Below are positions 1-7,691 of a stretch of DNA of 64,000 nt, piece by piece. Source of the stretch: JBLHZY01 sp047631555 (GTDB taxonomy: Bacteria; Pseudomonadota; Alphaproteobacteria; Rhodobacterales; Rhodobacteraceae); assembly GCA_047631555.1 (NCBI GenBank), contig JBLHZY010000004.1:124001-188000 (forward strand), in the 5' to 3' direction. The notes beneath the pieces were generated by a model. The model did not search any database. It saw only the letters and a list, made by a program, of their open reading frames with translations, and had not been told where the DNA came from. Position numbers and translations under genes: made by a program. The number at the start of each line of letters is the position of its first letter. The stretch's first letter is position 1.

Positions 1-1028
1 AGGGCTGGATTCCACCGGTGATGCCGGGGACAGGATTTGCCACTGTTGGCGGCTGTATTGCCAATGATGTGCACGGGAAAAACCATCATGTGGTCGGCTC
101 GTTCGGGCAGCATGTTATCTCGATCACCCTGCTGCAAGGCGGCAAGGCCAAGACTGTTACGCTTGAAAAAACGCCTGATTTGTTTCGCGCCACTGTGGGC
201 GGCTTGGGCCAGACGGGGATTATTGCGAGCGCCAAGTTGCAGCTCATTCCTTGCAAGGGCGATATGATGGTGCTCACGGAGCGGCGCATTGATGGCTGGG
301 AAGATTTCCTTGAAGCGCTCGATAATTCGGCTGCGGATTATACCGTTGGCTGGATCGACGCGACGGCCAAGGGCGCGCGTTTGGGGCGCGGTATTTTGGA
401 AGAGGGCGAGATCACATCCGGGATTTCCCCAACGCAGGGCCGCAAGAAAGAAGTGCCGTTTAACGCGCCGCATTGGGCGCTCTCTGGCCCGATTGTGCGC
501 CTGTTCAATGAGGCTTACTTTCGCCGCGTTCCAGAGACGGGCCGCACGACCGTGAAGCCGATTTCAGAGCCGTTCTTTCCGCTCGATAAAATTCACAACT
601 GGAACCGCCTTTATGGCAAGCGCGGCTTTCATCAGTTTCAATGCGTGGTGCCGATTGATCAGGCGGATGTGCTCAAACGCATGCTTGGGATGATCGCCAA
701 TTCCGGCCTTGCCTCGCCTTTGGCGGTGCTTAAGCGGATGGGCGAGGGCCGCGCGGGCTATATGTCTTTCCCGATGGAAGGCTACACTTTGGCGGTTGAT
801 TTCCCTGCCCGCGAAGGGGCGAGCAGCCTGATTGGCGAGCTGGAGCGGATGACGCTTTCCGCTGGCGGGCGCATTTACCTCGCCAAGGATTCATTGGCTG
901 CGGGCGAGCGCCTTAAGCCGATGTATCCCGAGCATGAAAAATGGTGCAAGGCGGTCGCGAAAGCCGATCCCGAGGGCCTCTATACAACTGATCTTATCCG
1001 CCGCTTGGACCTAAGGAGCGCATCATGA
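1..1028 (+). CDS. DprE1-like FAD-dependent oxidase (5' end outside window)
   Basis: The reading frame is open from base 3, so the N-terminus is missing; 341 residues are visible. The first visible residues (PPVMPGTGFATVGGCIAND, then VHGKNHH) are the flavin-binding turn of the PCMH/VAO oxidase family in the form seen in DprE1, and the middle carries a DprE1-like LYGKRGFHQFQ stretch. DprE1 oxidises the 2'-OH of polyprenyl-phospho-ribose to the keto intermediate of polyprenyl-phospho-arabinose synthesis. The gene overlaps the next reductase by ATGA, as expected for a coupled DprE1/DprE2 pair. The substrate here is inferred; other FAD sugar or alcohol oxidases remain possible. Confidence 0.8.
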   Translation, partial: GWIPPVMPGTGFATVGGCIANDVHGKNHHVVGSFGQHVISITLLQGGKAKTVTLEKTPDLFRATVGGLGQTGIIASAKLQLIPCKGDMMVLTERRIDGWEDFLEALDNSAADYTVGWIDATAKGARLGRGILEEGEITSGISPTQGRKKEVPFNAPHWALSGPIVRLFNEAYFRRVPETGRTTVKPISEPFFPLDKIHNWNRLYGKRGFHQFQCVVPIDQADVLKRMLGMIANSGLASPLAVLKRMGEGRAGYMSFPMEGYTLAVDFPAREGASSLIGELERMTLSAGGRIYLAKDSLAAGERLKPMYPEHEKWCKAVAKADPEGLYTTDLIRRLDLRSAS

Positions 1029-1762
1029 CCGAAACTTGGATTCTACTCGGGGCGACTTCTTCAATGGCCCGCGCCATGGCCCGCGCCCTTTCGGCTGAGG
1101 GGCACAATATCCTGCTGGCTGGGCGCGATATGGATGATCTCAAAACGGTTGCCGCAGATTGCGTTTTGCGCGGCGCGCCGATTTGCGAAGCGATCAGGTT
1201 TGACGCGCGCGATCCGGCCAGTTTTGCGCCAATCATTGCGCGGGCTGAGGCCGAAGAAGGCCAGATCAGCGCGGCCGTGTTCGTTGGCTCCATGCCTGAT
1301 CAGGGCGATATCGATGCCGATCCCGCGCTGATTGACGGGACAGTGATGGATAGTTTCACCGGCCCTGCCCGCTTCTTGCAGATGCTCGCGCCCGTGATGG
1401 AAGCGCGCGGCGGCGGCACGGTTGTTGGGGTTGGATCTGTGGCCGGGGATCGCGGGCGGATCGGCAATTATGTATATGGCGCAGCCAAGGCTGGCTTTGC
1501 CACATATCTTTCGGGCCTGCGCAACCGGCTGACCCGCGCGGGCGGGCATGTTGTGACTGTTAAGCCCGGCTTTGTGGATACGGCGATGACTTGGGGGATT
1601 GAGGGGATGTTTCTTGTCGCCACGCCAGAGAAGGTCGCAGCCGATATCCTCAAGGCGGTGAAGAAGAAGCGCAACGTGATCTACACGCCGTTTTTCTGGC
1701 GTTACATCATGCTGATCATTCGCCATATTCCTGAGTTCATCTTCAAGAAAATGTCGATCTAA
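1025..1762 (+). CDS. DprE2-like short-chain dehydrogenase/reductase
   Basis: This 245-residue protein starts with a Rossmann fold (GATSSMARAMARAL) in which the usual TGxxxGxG glycine motif is modified in the way seen in DprE2-type enzymes. The catalytic YxxxK is present as YGAAK around residues 154-158. The C-terminus has a hydrophobic stretch (FFWRYIMLIIRHIPEFI), suggesting membrane association. In mycobacteria DprE2 reduces the 2'-keto intermediate made by DprE1 to polyprenyl-phospho-D-arabinose. The start overlaps the preceding oxidase stop (ATGA), so the two are probably translated together. Family membership is clear; the exact substrate is inferred from the pairing. Confidence 0.8.
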   Translation: MTETWILLGATSSMARAMARALSAEGHNILLAGRDMDDLKTVAADCVLRGAPICEAIRFDARDPASFAPIIARAEAEEGQISAAVFVGSMPDQGDIDADPALIDGTVMDSFTGPARFLQMLAPVMEARGGGTVVGVGSVAGDRGRIGNYVYGAAKAGFATYLSGLRNRLTRAGGHVVTVKPGFVDTAMTWGIEGMFLVATPEKVAADILKAVKKKRNVIYTPFFWRYIMLIIRHIPEFIFKKMSI

Positions 1763-1780
1763 GCGCCCTACTCTCTCTAT

Positions 1781-1828
1781 AAAGACAAAACGCCGAGAGC
1801 TTTTGCGAGCTCTCGGCGTTTTGTCTTT
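1781..1828. terminator. Bidirectional intrinsic terminator, 20-bp perfect stem
   Basis: Bases 1781-1800 and 1809-1828 are exact reverse complements around an 8-base loop. The stem has an A-rich left arm and a T-rich right arm, so it can terminate from both sides. It lies between the convergent stops of the SDR gene (1762) and the HAD-UbiA gene (1842). Confidence 0.9.
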
Positions 1829-1841
1829 TATCGGAGCTTGC

Positions 1842-3278
1842 CTAGAAGCCGAACCACTGATGAAACAGCCCAGCGGCATAAAACATCAGCGACAGAGTGA
1901 TCAGCAAAAGCCCGATGCCGCGCTTATCACGCATGGCAAAAACGATCGGGTCGTAATCCTGTTTACCGAAATAGCCCAAACGCACCATCCGATAGAGCCA
2001 AGCCGCCATCGGGATCATTGCCGCCCAGAGCAGCCATTGGCTTGGGTAAAGCGTCAGCGCGTTTTCGGTGAACGTATACATAAAGAAGATCAGCAGCGTC
2101 GCGAACATGCCCAGCGCGGCCACATTGAGCAGATCAGCGCGATCTTTGCGCCCATATCCGCGCCCCGGAAGCGGATCATCGTTGGTGGCAAGCGAAAGCT
2201 CTGTGATGCGTTTGACGCAGCCAAGGGTGAGGAAGATCGGATAGATGAAAACCAGCAGATAGCCCGACACATCGACCTGCGAGGCCGCAGCCCCCGCCAC
2301 AACACGCAGCGTATAAAGCCCCGCGAGCGTTGCGATATCAATCCAGCGCAGCCGTTTGAGCCGCAGCGAATAGGCCAGCGAAAGCACCATATAAAGCGCG
2401 ACCACGCCCAAGAACGCAGGCCCAAGCAAAAAGCCGATCAACAGCGCAAGAATGCCAAGCGCTTTGCAGGCCAGCATCCCGATAAGGATCGGCACCTCGC
2501 CGCTGGCAAACGGGCGTTTGCATTTGGTTTTGTGCAGGCGGTCTGCCTCGAGATCGAGCAAATCGTTGACGATATAGATGCTGGAGGCGGCAAAAGAAAA
2601 GGCCGCCATGCCTGCGATCACGAGGAACAGCGTTGAGAGGGTGAAATCATGCGCGGCGATCATCGGCAGCAGCAGCAGGATGTTTTTCACCCATTGATGC
2701 GGGCGCATGGCGCGGATCAGATCGCGGATTTTCCACCCACCAGGCAAGGTGCTGACGGATTTGCCCGCTTTGGCCAATGCCGCCTCTTCGCGCGGCAGAT
2801 TGCCGACGATCAGCGCGTTTTCGGCGTGATCCCAGATGGCGCGGTCGGCGGGCTCATTGCCAGCGTAATCAAATCCCGCCTCGCCGAAGGTTTTGACCAG
2901 GGCTTGCGCCTTGGCCTCGCCTTTGAGGTTTACGCCATTCTCTGAGGCAAAGACCCGCTCGGAAAGCCCATGCGCGGCGGCGAGCGGCTCGACCAAGGAA
3001 ATATCAGAGGCCGAAGCGATGATCACTTCGCGCCCAGCAGCAACGGATTCGCGGGCCAATTCGGCGACCGCTTCGTTCACGGGCAGCAAATCGGCGCGGA
3101 TATCGGCAATCTCGGCCAGCTCGGATTTGAGCTTGGCGCGATTGCGCAGATTGGCAAAGCTCGTGCGGATCACGCGGATCGGATCTTTGCCCAGCCCGGC
3201 CCAGAAACTCTCAAGCAACATATCGGTGCGCAGGAAAGTGCCATCGGCATCCAGAACCAGCGGTTTTTGGTCAGCCAT
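1842..3278 (-). CDS. HAD-phosphatase / UbiA prenyltransferase fusion (polyprenyl-phosphate phosphoribosyltransferase-like)
   Basis: 478 residues from ATG 3278, preceded by AAAGGAG. Residues 1-180 form a HAD domain with DxDGT nucleophile motif at 10-14 and a motif-II Ser in IIASASD (86-92). Residues 190-478 are a UbiA-type polytopic domain beginning RPHQWVKN, with the first Asp-rich motif NDLLDLEAD (238-246), KCKRPFASG (252-260) and a second Asp motif in RGYGRKDRAD. UbiA relatives such as Rv3806c transfer phosphoribose to decaprenyl phosphate; the fused HAD domain could remove the 5-phosphate. That step assignment is inference. It sits convergent to the DprE1/DprE2-like pair and overlaps the upstream lytic transglycosylase by 8 bases. 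Confidence 0.82.
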   Translation of the reverse strand: MADQKPLVLDADGTFLRTDMLLESFWAGLGKDPIRVIRTSFANLRNRAKLKSELAEIADIRADLLPVNEAVAELARESVAAGREVIIASASDISLVEPLAAAHGLSERVFASENGVNLKGEAKAQALVKTFGEAGFDYAGNEPADRAIWDHAENALIVGNLPREEAALAKAGKSVSTLPGGWKIRDLIRAMRPHQWVKNILLLLPMIAAHDFTLSTLFLVIAGMAAFSFAASSIYIVNDLLDLEADRLHKTKCKRPFASGEVPILIGMLACKALGILALLIGFLLGPAFLGVVALYMVLSLAYSLRLKRLRWIDIATLAGLYTLRVVAGAAASQVDVSGYLLVFIYPIFLTLGCVKRITELSLATNDDPLPGRGYGRKDRADLLNVAALGMFATLLIFFMYTFTENALTLYPSQWLLWAAMIPMAAWLYRMVRLGYFGKQDYDPIVFAMRDKRGIGLLLITLSLMFYAAGLFHQWFGF

Positions 3279-4095
3279 TGGATGGCACTCCTTTAATAGC
3301 AAATACGCAGCCATCCGAAACAAGTTCGGGCGGGGTAAGGCATAGGCCGCGCGCAACGGTCCATGCGGCCATCACTTTGGGCACATAGGCGCGGGTTTCG
3401 GGGTATGGGGGGACGCCGACATGGGTTTTGACCGCGCCCTCGCCCGCATTATAGCCCGCAAGCGCAAGAACCGGATCGCCATCAAACTCGCCCAGCAGCC
3501 AATCAAGATAAGCCACACCGCCTTTGATATTCTGTTTGGCATCATTGCTATCGGTCACGCCAAAGCGCGCCGCCGTATCGGGCATCAGCTGCATCAAGCC
3601 CTGCGCGCCGGCCGAGGAAACCGCATCGACTTTGCCCGAGCTTTCAACGCCGATCACCGCCAGTACCAAAGCTGGCGAAACCTTTGTCCCTATAGTGGCG
3701 CCCAAAATATCGCGCCCATGGGCTTCGGCGATGTCTTGGAGATGCTGAAGGCGCGGCATCGAAACGGGCGAGCCTGCGGGCGCGTCGTTGAGCTTTTGAA
3801 CCGCGGCCGAGAGACGCCCGGGGCCCGTATCGCCCAAGGCGGGGGAAACCAGCGCCCAATACCATTCATAACCCGAAGGTTTCAGAGCCGCTTTAACCGG
3901 GTCTTCGCTTTTGGGGGCTACGATCTGCTTGTTGGCACTGGGATCGATTTGGACGGTGATCCGTTTTGCGCCTGATGCGCGGGGCACGCCAACGCGCTTA
4001 AAGGTGAAATCGGGATAGGGCTTGGGCTCTTCAGCCAAAGCGGGCGCACAAAGAAGTGCACTGATCATCATTATAGTGGGCAATACGCGCCGCAT
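3271..4095 (-). CDS. Lytic transglycosylase, SLT family, secreted
   Basis: 274 residues from ATG 4095; this start gives a clean signal peptide (MRRVLPTIMMISALLCAPALA) with AGGA upstream, whereas an in-frame extension to 4191 does not. The C-terminal half is a soluble-lytic-transglycosylase fold with catalytic Glu151 in VIGVESSGK and the SAGAQGLMQLMP signature (161-172), then LALAGYNAGEGAV. It cleaves peptidoglycan glycan strands in the periplasm to 1,6-anhydro products. It reads away from the pilin genes; a role in opening peptidoglycan for the pilus is possible but not shown. The stop overlaps the HAD-UbiA start by 8 bases. Confidence 0.9.
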   Translation of the reverse strand: MRRVLPTIMMISALLCAPALAEEPKPYPDFTFKRVGVPRASGAKRITVQIDPSANKQIVAPKSEDPVKAALKPSGYEWYWALVSPALGDTGPGRLSAAVQKLNDAPAGSPVSMPRLQHLQDIAEAHGRDILGATIGTKVSPALVLAVIGVESSGKVDAVSSAGAQGLMQLMPDTAARFGVTDSNDAKQNIKGGVAYLDWLLGEFDGDPVLALAGYNAGEGAVKTHVGVPPYPETRAYVPKVMAAWTVARGLCLTPPELVSDGCVFAIKGVPSNG

Positions 4096-4466
4096 TTTAC
4101 GGTTCCTGCTCTGGGCCGTTTTTTCTTTGTTGGATCCGTTTTGGCAAAAATACCCTGATTTGCATAGGGATTTAGCACGATTTGGAACCAATCAGATGCA
4201 GGCGCGCACCAGTGCCTCAGCCGCATATAGAAAAAGTGCGCCTATGGTTAAAATTTTAAATCGTTCAAAAACATGTGCTTAGCAAAAATATTTGAAGAAA
4301 ATGAGCGCGCGCCAAAAAGGCCGCGGAGCCGCCAAACTGTTGCCCCAATGTAAGGGCTTATTGGCTACATCGAAAGCGGCACTACACCGGATCAGGAAAA
4401 ACCCGGTGCAGCCAGTCGCCGAAGTAACGTGCAAATCTAAATCAAAATTCCTCGGAGGGAAAACTT
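4096..4466. promoter_or_regulatory. Divergent control region with long pilin 5' leader
   Basis: This 371-base gap separates the leftward transglycosylase from the rightward pilins. It holds an AT-rich palindrome TTAAAATTTTAA (4248-4259) overlapping a CtrA-type half-site, ATGGTTAA (4244-4251). The last ~175 bases before the first pilin contain pairable segments: GCCGC 4328-4332 with GCGGC 4376-4380, CCAAT 4345-4349 with ATTGG 4360-4364, and CACCGG 4385-4390 with CCGGTG 4403-4408. A strong ribosome site, CGGAGGG, ends near 4459. No known riboswitch motif was recognised. A 69-codon ORF here is judged spurious. Confidence 0.45.
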
Positions 4467-4658
4467 ATGAAATTCTTCAAACTCGCAAACACATTCCGTA
4501 ATGACGAAGACGGCGCTGTAACAGTTGACTGGGTTGTTCTGACAGCCGCAGTTGTTGGCCTCGGCGTAGCAGTTCTGACAACTGTTGCTGGTGGTACAAC
4601 TCAGCTTGGCTCCACAATCGACTCAGCTCTTAGCACTGCGACTGTTGGCTCTTACTAA
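4467..4658 (+). CDS. flp: Flp-type (type IVb) prepilin, copy 1
   Basis: 63 residues. A short basic leader ends at Gly16 (NDEDG), the expected prepilin peptidase site, leaving a 47-residue mature pilin that starts AVTVDWVVLTAAVVGLGVAV, a hydrophobic assembly helix. The usual Glu5-Tyr6 of Flp pilins is Asp5-Trp6 here. The C-terminal half is rich in Ser and Thr (TTVAGGTTQLGSTIDS). Codons favour GTT, ACA and GCA, unlike most neighbours, as in highly expressed genes. The ribosome site is CGGAGGG. The prepilin peptidase at 14774 is the likely processing enzyme. It forms a two-gene unit with copy 2. Confidence 0.88.
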   Translation: MKFFKLANTFRNDEDGAVTVDWVVLTAAVVGLGVAVLTTVAGGTTQLGSTIDSALSTATVGSY

Positions 4659-4710
4659 GACCAGCACTTAATCGCTTAGCAAACTTATCAAATCTATCGG
4701 AGAGACAATC

Positions 4711-4902
4711 ATGAAATTTCTTAAACTCGCAAACACATTCCGCAACGACGAAGACGGCGCTGTAACAGTTGACTGGGTTGTTCTGACAGCCGCAGTTGTT
4801 GGCCTCGGCGTAGCAGTTCTGACAACTGTTGCTGGTGGTACAACTCAGCTTGGTTCCACAATCGACTCTGCTCTTAGCACTGCGACTGTTGGTTCTTACT
4901 AA
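4711..4902 (+). CDS. flp: Flp-type prepilin, copy 2
   Basis: 63 residues, identical to copy 1 except Phe4 to Leu in the cleaved leader, so the mature pilins are the same. The DNA differs at only a handful of mostly synonymous sites, indicating a recent duplication or gene conversion. A 52-base spacer with GGAGAG separates the copies, and a strong terminator follows 17 bases after the stop. The likely purpose is dosage of the major pilin. The gene belongs to the Tad pilus locus that continues with cpaB. Confidence 0.88.
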   Translation: MKFLKLANTFRNDEDGAVTVDWVVLTAAVVGLGVAVLTTVAGGTTQLGSTIDSALSTATVGSY

Positions 4903-4918
4903 GACCTCTAAAACGATC

Positions 4919-4954
4919 AAAAAGGCCGCGTTTGGAAACAAGCGCGGCCTTTTT
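4919..4954 (+). terminator. Intrinsic terminator after pilin pair
   Basis: AAAAAGGCCGCG (4919-4930) pairs perfectly with CGCGGCCTTTTT (4943-4954) around a 12-base loop, ending in a T run. It would confine high pilin expression to the two flp genes and set cpaB apart. Confidence 0.9.
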
Positions 4955-5188
4955 CTATGGGCCCTGATGTTTTTCGCTGCTTCAGCTCAAGGCCATATGG
5001 CCCCTATGGCGCAAACATCACCTAATCTCGCAAAAATGCGTCTTTCGTTCACAAAAGTCGTAAAAATCACAAGCCAGACGCCTGAATTGCACGATTTCGC
5101 CACATTCATGAGCGAATGATCAACAATCATGAAGTTCATGGCCGGTTGTTCAGAAGAGCGACAGGACCAGATCTTGAAAGGACATAAG

Positions 5189-6040
5189 ATGCGTTTGGTT
5201 TTTAGTTTGGTGCTTGTGTTGGGGTTGGGCCTTGCTGGCTTTGCTGTTTACATGGCCAAAGATTACATTGGCGCCTATCAGGCCGAGCTTGCCACTGAAC
5301 GTGCCGCGCGCGCGCAGATGGTGCCGACCAAAGACGTATATGTTGCAAATCGTGTGCTGGCATATGGCGAGGTTCTTACCAAAGAGGACGTCGTTGTGAT
5401 CAAATGGCCAGAGAACGCTTTGCCCGAAGGGATCTTCCTTACAGAGGAAGAGCTTTTCCCCAATGACAACAAAGAGGCGCGGATCATTCTGCGCAAAATG
5501 GAAAAGAACGAGCCTGTATTGGCTGTCAAAGTCACGGCTCCAGGCGAAGATGCGGGCGTTTCATCGCGCCTTGCTGCTGGGATGCGCGCATTTGCAATCC
5601 GTGTGGATGTCTCCACTGGGGTTTCGGGCTTCTTGCGCCCAGGTGATTTCGTTGATGTCTATTGGACCGGGCGCTCTTTCAACGGCGATACAACTGGCGA
5701 TGTGACCAAACTTATTCAGGCGTCGATCCAGATTATTGCGGTCGATCAGCAAGCCGGGAGCGAAAATTCGAGCCCATCAATTGCGCGCACAGTTACGGTC
5801 ACTGTTTCGCCAAACCAAGTTGGGGCTCTGGCCCAAGCGCAATCCACGGGTCGCCTTTCACTCTCACTCGTTGGCGTGAACGAAGAAAACAAAGCTGCCG
5901 ATATCGAGATCAACCAACAGCAGCTTTTGGGCATCGCCGATAGCGAAGTTCCTGCGCCGGTCGAAGTCGCTCGAGTGTGTACAATTAAGACACGCAAAGG
6001 TGCCGAAACCGTGGAAACACCAATTCCTTGCACCAACTAA
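5189..6040 (+). CDS. cpaB: Tad pilus assembly protein CpaB/RcpC
   Basis: 283 residues from ATG 5189, with GAAAGGA at the right distance. An N-terminal membrane anchor (LVFSLVLVLGLGLAGFAVYMAK) is followed by a SAF/beta-clip domain (VYVANRVLAYGEVLTKEDV...) and the CpaB family signature AFAIRVDVSTGVSGFLRPGDFVDVYW (quoted in parts: RVDVSTGVSGFLRPGDFVD). CpaB is a periplasmic component thought to link the secretin to peptidoglycan and modulate pilus extrusion. It is separated from the pilins by their terminator and from cpaC by another hairpin, so it may be its own transcription unit. Confidence 0.93.
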   Translation: MRLVFSLVLVLGLGLAGFAVYMAKDYIGAYQAELATERAARAQMVPTKDVYVANRVLAYGEVLTKEDVVVIKWPENALPEGIFLTEEELFPNDNKEARIILRKMEKNEPVLAVKVTAPGEDAGVSSRLAAGMRAFAIRVDVSTGVSGFLRPGDFVDVYWTGRSFNGDTTGDVTKLIQASIQIIAVDQQAGSENSSPSIARTVTVTVSPNQVGALAQAQSTGRLSLSLVGVNEENKAADIEINQQQLLGIADSEVPAPVEVARVCTIKTRKGAETVETPIPCTN

Positions 6041-6056
6041 ATTGCTAAAAAAACCA

Positions 6057-6088
6057 GCAAGGCGCTCTCCGAAAGGGGGCGCCTTTGC
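6057..6088 (+). terminator. Probable terminator after cpaB
   Basis: GCAAGGCGC (6057-6065) can pair with GCGCCTTTGC (6079-6088) with one bulged base, followed by T-rich sequence. It is weaker than the pilin terminator and might be partial. Confidence 0.6.
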
Positions 6089-6124
6089 TTTGTTTTGCGC
6101 CCAAATCGGCCAACCTGTTGCGAG

Positions 6125-6133
6125 TTATCCACA
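6125..6133 (+). promoter_or_regulatory. Perfect DnaA box upstream of cpaC
   Basis: TTATCCACA, the consensus DnaA box, lies in the 207-base gap before cpaC. It is a single site with no surrounding cluster, so it is not an origin. It could be a DnaA-responsive promoter element or chance. Confidence 0.35.
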
Positions 6134-6247
6134 TAAACAGAACCCGCCAAGCAGTTGATTCTTGCAAAAAATCGCGACTTGGCGCATGTTAACGGTAATT
6201 CGGGCATCTAGACCCGTCCTGAGGCGTGATCGGAGAGGCAGGTCACA

Positions 6248-7687
6248 ATGAAAATTGATATGTTTATGAAGGCAGCTGTTCTTGGAATGGCTGTAGTTGC
6301 GACCACGCCAATCTCGGCCCCGGCTGAGAGCTTGCGTGTTATGACAGGCTCTGCATCGCGCAGCCTGAATGTTCCGATGAATACAGCTGTTGTTGTTGAA
6401 AGCGACGTTCCTTTTGCGGAACTCTCTATCGCCAACCCTGGCATCGCGGATATTTCAACCCTTTCGGATCGCTCGATCTATGTTCTGGGCAAAGCGCCGG
6501 GCAGCACAACGCTGACCCTTCTGGCGCCCGATGGCAGCTTGATCACCAATGTTCAGGTTCAGGTCACTCCAGATATTTCAGAATTCAAAGAGCGTTTGCG
6601 CCAAGTTTTGCCTGGCGAGAACATCGAAGTGCGCACCGCCAATGATGGGATCGTGCTTTCGGGCGTTGTGACCTCCATTGCTAAATTGGATCGCGCGCTT
6701 GATTTGGCCGAGCGTTATGCGCCCGAGCGGATCACCAATATGATGAGCGTCGGCGGCACCCAGCAAGTTATGCTCAAAGTGCGCTTTGCAGAGATGCAGC
6801 GCTCGGTTTCCAAGAGCCTTTCAGCCGGTCTTGCGATGAATGGCAACATTCTTGGCGGCGGGCTTGGGGTTCAAGGCGGCTCTGGCGTCTTTACCTCTCA
6901 GGGCAATATCAACAACGCCATTGATGGTGTTTCAACAACCGGGGTTTCCTCGGGCGGTGAAGCAACCGGGCGTTATTTGCTTGGCTTTAACGCCGGCGGT
7001 CTGCAATTGGCCGTTGCGCTTGAAGCGCTTGAATCCAAAGGCGTTGTGCGCACTTTGGCCGAGCCAAACCTAACTGCTCTTTCGGGCCAGCAGGCTAAAT
7101 TCCTTGCGGGCGGCGAATATCCGATCCCGGTAAGCCAAGCCAATGGTGTTGTCACGGTTGAGTACAAACCTTTCGGGGTTGAGCTTGAGTTCATTCCGCG
7201 CGTTGTTGACGCCGGAGTGATCAATATCGAGATGAAAGCGGCCGTTTCCGGCATCGACAGCTCGGTCAGCTATAATAATAACGGTTTCTCGGTGAGCTCC
7301 TTTAAGCGGCGCGAAACCTCGACAACGGTTGAAATGCGCGATGGCGAAAGCTTCGCGATCGCTGGCCTGTTGCAGGACGATTTCCAAGATCTCGCAGGGC
7401 AAGTGCCTTGGCTTGGTGATATTCCGATCTTGGGCGCGCTTTTCCGCTCGGCCGATTATGCGCGCAAGCAATCAGAGCTCGTGATCATCATCACGCCGCA
7501 TCTGGTAACGCCGACGCGCGGCGAGGCTTTGGCCCTTCCAACGGATCGCATTCGCATTCCAACGGAAAACGAACTCTTCCTCTTTGGCAAAACCATCGGT
7601 GGGGCTAGCAAAGCGCCAAAAACCGGGGCAGCCGCCGAAGTCGCGAAACAGGACTTTAACGGGTCCTACGGCTATGTGATGGAGTAA
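6248..7687 (+). CDS. cpaC: Tad secretin CpaC/RcpA, outer membrane channel
   Basis: 479 residues with a signal peptide (to about PISAPAES), N-terminal pilus-domain and BON-like regions (SDRSIYVLGKAPGSTTL, then GVVTSIAKLDRALDLAERY), and a C-terminal secretin domain. Secretin hallmarks are LRTLAEPNLTALSGQQAKF, GGEYPIPV and VPWLGDIPILGALFRS. The protein forms the outer-membrane ring through which the Flp pilus leaves the cell. The start has GGAGAGGCAGGTCACA upstream. It is closely followed (4 bases) by an OmpA-type lipoprotein gene, so the two are probably cotranscribed. Confidence 0.95.
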   Translation: MKIDMFMKAAVLGMAVVATTPISAPAESLRVMTGSASRSLNVPMNTAVVVESDVPFAELSIANPGIADISTLSDRSIYVLGKAPGSTTLTLLAPDGSLITNVQVQVTPDISEFKERLRQVLPGENIEVRTANDGIVLSGVVTSIAKLDRALDLAERYAPERITNMMSVGGTQQVMLKVRFAEMQRSVSKSLSAGLAMNGNILGGGLGVQGGSGVFTSQGNINNAIDGVSTTGVSSGGEATGRYLLGFNAGGLQLAVALEALESKGVVRTLAEPNLTALSGQQAKFLAGGEYPIPVSQANGVVTVEYKPFGVELEFIPRVVDAGVINIEMKAAVSGIDSSVSYNNNGFSVSSFKRRETSTTVEMRDGESFAIAGLLQDDFQDLAGQVPWLGDIPILGALFRSADYARKQSELVIIITPHLVTPTRGEALALPTDRIRIPTENELFLFGKTIGGASKAPKTGAAAEVAKQDFNGSYGYVME

Positions 7688-7691
7688 GATT

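Noticed and set aside
4290..4466. c-di-GMP (GEMM) riboswitch before the pilins
   Set aside because: The leader has pairable arms but lacks the conserved core sequence blocks of GEMM-I or GEMM-II as I know them, so only a generic structured leader is claimed.
4292..4501. 69-codon ORF (MKKMSARQKG...) overlapping the first pilin start
   Set aside because: It overlaps the pilin ribosome site and start in another frame, has no ribosome site of its own and a composition unlike a protein; it is better explained as untranslated leader.
6125..6133. Replication origin at the DnaA box
   Set aside because: A single box with no cluster, no AT-rich unwinding element and no origin-type neighbouring genes.
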